DNA from: Diplosphaera chodatii
Lineage: Eukaryota; Chlorophyta; Trebouxiophyceae; Prasiolales; Stichococcaceae
Length of the DNA stretch: 64,000 nucleotides
Direction: 5' to 3'
Assembly (NCBI GenBank): GCA_032358165.1
Contig: JAALGY010000032.1
Coordinates: 620,001-684,000 of the forward strand
A model generated the notes under the pieces. The model saw nothing but the letters and a program-made list of their open reading frames with translations, did no database searches and was not told where the DNA came from. Of the stretch, positions 61,327 to 64,000 are shown piece after piece. Position 1 is the first letter of the stretch; every line of letters starts with the position of its first letter. A program made the position numbers and the translations under genes.

Positions 61327-63872
61327 TCACAGCAGCAAGTAGAGTGGTGACCGTGAACCGCACCCCAGCAGCCGGGACCACAGCAGGGTGCTGCGCGGCG
61401 GGCAGCACAGGCCGTCCCAGCTGAGCGCGCGGGCTGCCCGGATGGCCGCCTCGCCGCCCAGGCCGTACCGCAGCCAAGTGCGCCGCCGGGCGAGGCGCTG
61501 CGAGTGCGGGTGCCGCTGCCGCACCCACGACACATAGCTGGCGTACTCCGAGAAGCCTGCGGCGCAGGAAGCAGACGGTCGATGACGTCTTGCAAGCACG
61601 GGATCCTGATCGCCATGGGCAGCACCGCAGTTTCTCGCTGAAGCTCCCCGCAGCCTGAACCCTGAACTGCAGCTGCAGTGACCTGTGCAGTGACCTGTGC
61701 ATCCTGAGCTCCCTGGATGTTGCAGCTGGAACAACAGGATGTGCAGGGCTGCAATCCCTGGCGCTGCACCCCCTGCACAGTGCTACAGCCACTGGTCACC
61801 TAGGTTCAGGGTGCCAGGTGACAGGGCCTCGAACACCGCATCGGCGAAGGCCGCCATGCTGACGCTGCCGCCACCGGTGCTGCTGCCGGTGCCGCTGCTG
61901 CTGTTCCCTGTTGCCGCGCTGAGGAACTCGTGCAGGTACGGCTGGTACACCACCTGTGCGACAAGGTGTGTCACTTTGCAGCAGCAGCAAGCAACACCTC
62001 GACACGCGCTTTTGCCCTCAACATGGGAGGATCGCTGCTGCAGCTGTTGGCACTCTGTGGGCGCGTTAGCGGCATCAAATCGAGAGACGCTGCTTGCAGT
62101 GGGTTCGACATGACAGCAGAGATCACAGGTGTTGCCCACCATCCAGTGCGTCACGAAGGAGGAGCCGTCCGGCGCCTGCGCGAGCGGCGCGCCGAACAGC
62201 CTCTGGTAGGTGGCGGCGTAGCCCGGCGCGCTGGCGCCGCCCACGTTCACCACCGTCTGCAGGCCACACACCTCAGCACCCTCACTCCACGCTGCATGGC
62301 TGTGCCAGGCCCTCTCCGGTCGGCCTGGCTGCTGTGCCGCCAGCAACGGAGATGGCGAGAGCATGCTCCCGCCGCCGAATTGAGCATCAGCGTCGGGGCA
62401 TGCGCTGCGGTGCTGTGATGTCGGACGACAGGGCATCGGCTGCTGGTTTGCTGCCCCTCGCACCTGCACGGGCGCGCCCTGGCCCAGGCGCCGCCGCGGC
62501 ACGTGGAACAGCCGCAGCGGCCGCAGCGGGATCATGTCGGCGTCCCACACCACGAAGTGGCGGCTGAGGCCCGGCAGCGCCCCCGCCGCGCCCAGCTTGA
62601 TGAACTGCGTTCACACACGGGCAGTGGTGCTCTCGGCTACCTTCTCTCATGAGACACCCTGCAGCTGTGGCTGGCGCAACACAACACAACACAACACGTT
62701 GCAACAGGTTGGGTTGACAGGGCCTGCAGGAACAGTCGGTGGATGTGGTCGCACCTGCTGCAGGTACCAGCCGGCCAGGTTGCGACCGCGGAAGGTGCTG
62801 CTGCCGCTGGCGCCGAAGCGCCGCTCCAGGGCATCCGTCACCGCCTGCCGCGTCAGGCCCGGCAGGAACGAATCCTGCACAGCACCGTGAATGCAGATGT
62901 GTGTCAGGTGTCACATGCGTTCTACCCGGGTGACCTGTCAGTGGCTGATGTCAGTGCCCATAGGCGATGCCCAGGAGCCAGCAGCGTCGGCGCACCTGAA
63001 GGTGGCACTGGATGTTGGGCGCCCACGACTCGAAGATGTCGCACTGCGGCTGCGTGGCTGTGACCACGTGAATGGTGCGCGGCCGCAAATACTTCCGCAC
63101 GGCTGCCAGTGCTGCCCTGTTGATGCATGTCGGCTTCACGGCCACGCCTGCAGGGGTCCAACAACCGCCTGACTCGGTGGCGCACGGAACCTGGCCACTG
63201 GTCAGCAGCAATGTGGCACAGCACCTGCCAAACACAATGGCTGCCACCATCACGCAGCTGGTGCCAGCAGCGCAGGTATCGAGACCTCAGCGATGCTGGG
63301 GACTAGCTACACTGACCATGCACAAGTGGGCCAGCAACAGGTGCAGGGCGTCACTCACTGACGACATCTAGATCCGTGGCTGCGAAGCCCCGCCGTTGCA
63401 TTGGCAGCCAGTCGAGGATGCCAACGTACAGCGCCGCGTACGCAGCCAGCAGCAGGAGGCCCATCCGCCATCGCCGCCGCGCCTGCAAGGTTGGCAGGAC
63501 CCAGGGTCTGTCAGCGAACCCTTCAGTTCAAACGGCACATGGCACGCATGCACCGATGCATGTGAATGTAATATGACGGGTGGATGCAATGTTGCCAATG
63601 CTCTGATGCAGCCGGTAGTTGCTGCGGTCAGCCGCTGCTGCTGCTGCTGCTGCTTTGAGGCACGGCGGCGTGTTCAAATGCATGTGATGACCCACCGATG
63701 CTTGCATCCGGCGGTGCCGGCTGCCGGGGGGCGTGCCGCCGCCGACCCGCCTGTCCAGCTTATGTGTGGGACTTGCCACTCCGGCGCAGCCGCCGCCGTT
63801 GTTGCCTCTGCCACTGCCGGAGCCGCCAAGTGCGCAGTGGACGTTGCGGGGCGTCAGGGGCGACCCCGGCAT
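61327..63872 (-). CDS. type II membrane GT-A glycosyltransferase-like protein (DUF6492-like)
   Basis: Eight exons in consistent phase: 63872-63696, 63482-63359, 63147-62996, 62874-62755, 62604-62464, 62256-62140, 61953-61800 and 61556-61327 (stop TGA), giving 404 residues. A Gly-rich cytosolic N-terminus is followed by a single anchor (MGLLLLAAYAALYVGILDW, about 66-84). The lumenal domain has IHVVTATQPQCD, the GRNLAGWYLQQ/FIKLG pair, the nucleotide-sugar motif VVWDADMIPLRP (Asp212/Asp214) and GFSEYASYVSW near 329-339. These motifs in this order fit the DUF6492 family of GT-A-fold proteins as I remember it. Family role: probable sugar transfer in the Golgi; donor and acceptor are unknown. The frame is open upstream of 63872, so a longer N-terminus is possible. 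The C-terminus is Arg/Leu-rich and less certain. Confidence 0.8.
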
Positions 63873-64000
63873 GCCACCAGCACCGGCGGCAGCCACAGCC
63901 GGCTCAGCCCTCGGCACCGGCTGATCGCCTGCCCCGCCAGTGCTGTGTTCCTACGTCTTACTGCACCATCGACGCCCTCCTCTGGCCTTTCATGTCATGG
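63873..64000. other. upstream flank of the glycosyltransferase-like gene
   Basis: Too short to assign; part could be an upstream extension of the first exon since the minus frame stays open to about 63924. Confidence 0.3.

Overview
The window reads as nuclear DNA of a green alga, most likely a Chlorella-like trebouxiophyte (inference). Genes are broken into many short GC-rich exons separated by 100-300 base introns with GT(G)-TGCAG borders. Both strands are used, there are no ribosome binding sites or operons, and several proteins carry plastid-transit-like or secretory N-termini. I rebuilt gene models by hand by chaining exons whose splice phases agree, so coordinates of resolved exons are exact readings and the rest are marked as approximate.

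Left part (1-12 kb, minus strand): the 5' part of a Rieske oxygenase paralogue running off the left edge; a poorly resolved gene near 1.2-2.9 kb; a complete PAO/CAO-like Rieske non-haem iron oxygenase (3793-7768); a small plastid-type membrane protein (7829-9157); and an unresolved multi-exon gene (about 9.4-12 kb).

Middle (12-33 kb, plus strand): a 39-exon receptor-like class III nucleotide cyclase of 1887 residues (12192-25359) with LRR and FN3-like ectodomain, one membrane helix, three cyclase homology domains and a 500-residue disordered tail; then two secreted Lys/Pro-rich proteins, one with a duplicated RQLLRE..YDDKKV module (26113-28577), one with a 17-copy 20-residue PT-rich repeat (29531-32765).

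Right-middle (34-56.5 kb, minus strand): a 15 kb receptor-like kinase gene (34094-49227) with an R-type-lectin-like Cys-rich ectodomain, one membrane helix, a non-RD kinase and a very long disordered tail with NPF motifs; a PDZ-domain protein (50750 to about 52055); and a Gln/Ala-rich protein with a CxxC-CxxC zinc ribbon (52896-56471).

Right end: a partly resolved plus-strand gene (to 57309), a complete 8-exon four-helix membrane protein (58646-60549), and a complete 8-exon type II membrane glycosyltransferase-like protein with DxD and GFSEY motifs (61327-63872, minus).

The strongest candidate for something new is the cyclase. Its first cyclase domain keeps both metal-binding Asp residues but has lost the Asn/Arg pair, while its third has lost both Asps but keeps Lys, Asp, Asn and Arg. 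One polypeptide could therefore form a mammalian C1/C2-like active site, linked to an LRR receptor. Together with the lectin-type non-RD kinase, the window holds two large surface receptors, two secreted wall-like proteins and a Golgi-type transferase, which suggests a cell-surface/sensing theme (inference only).
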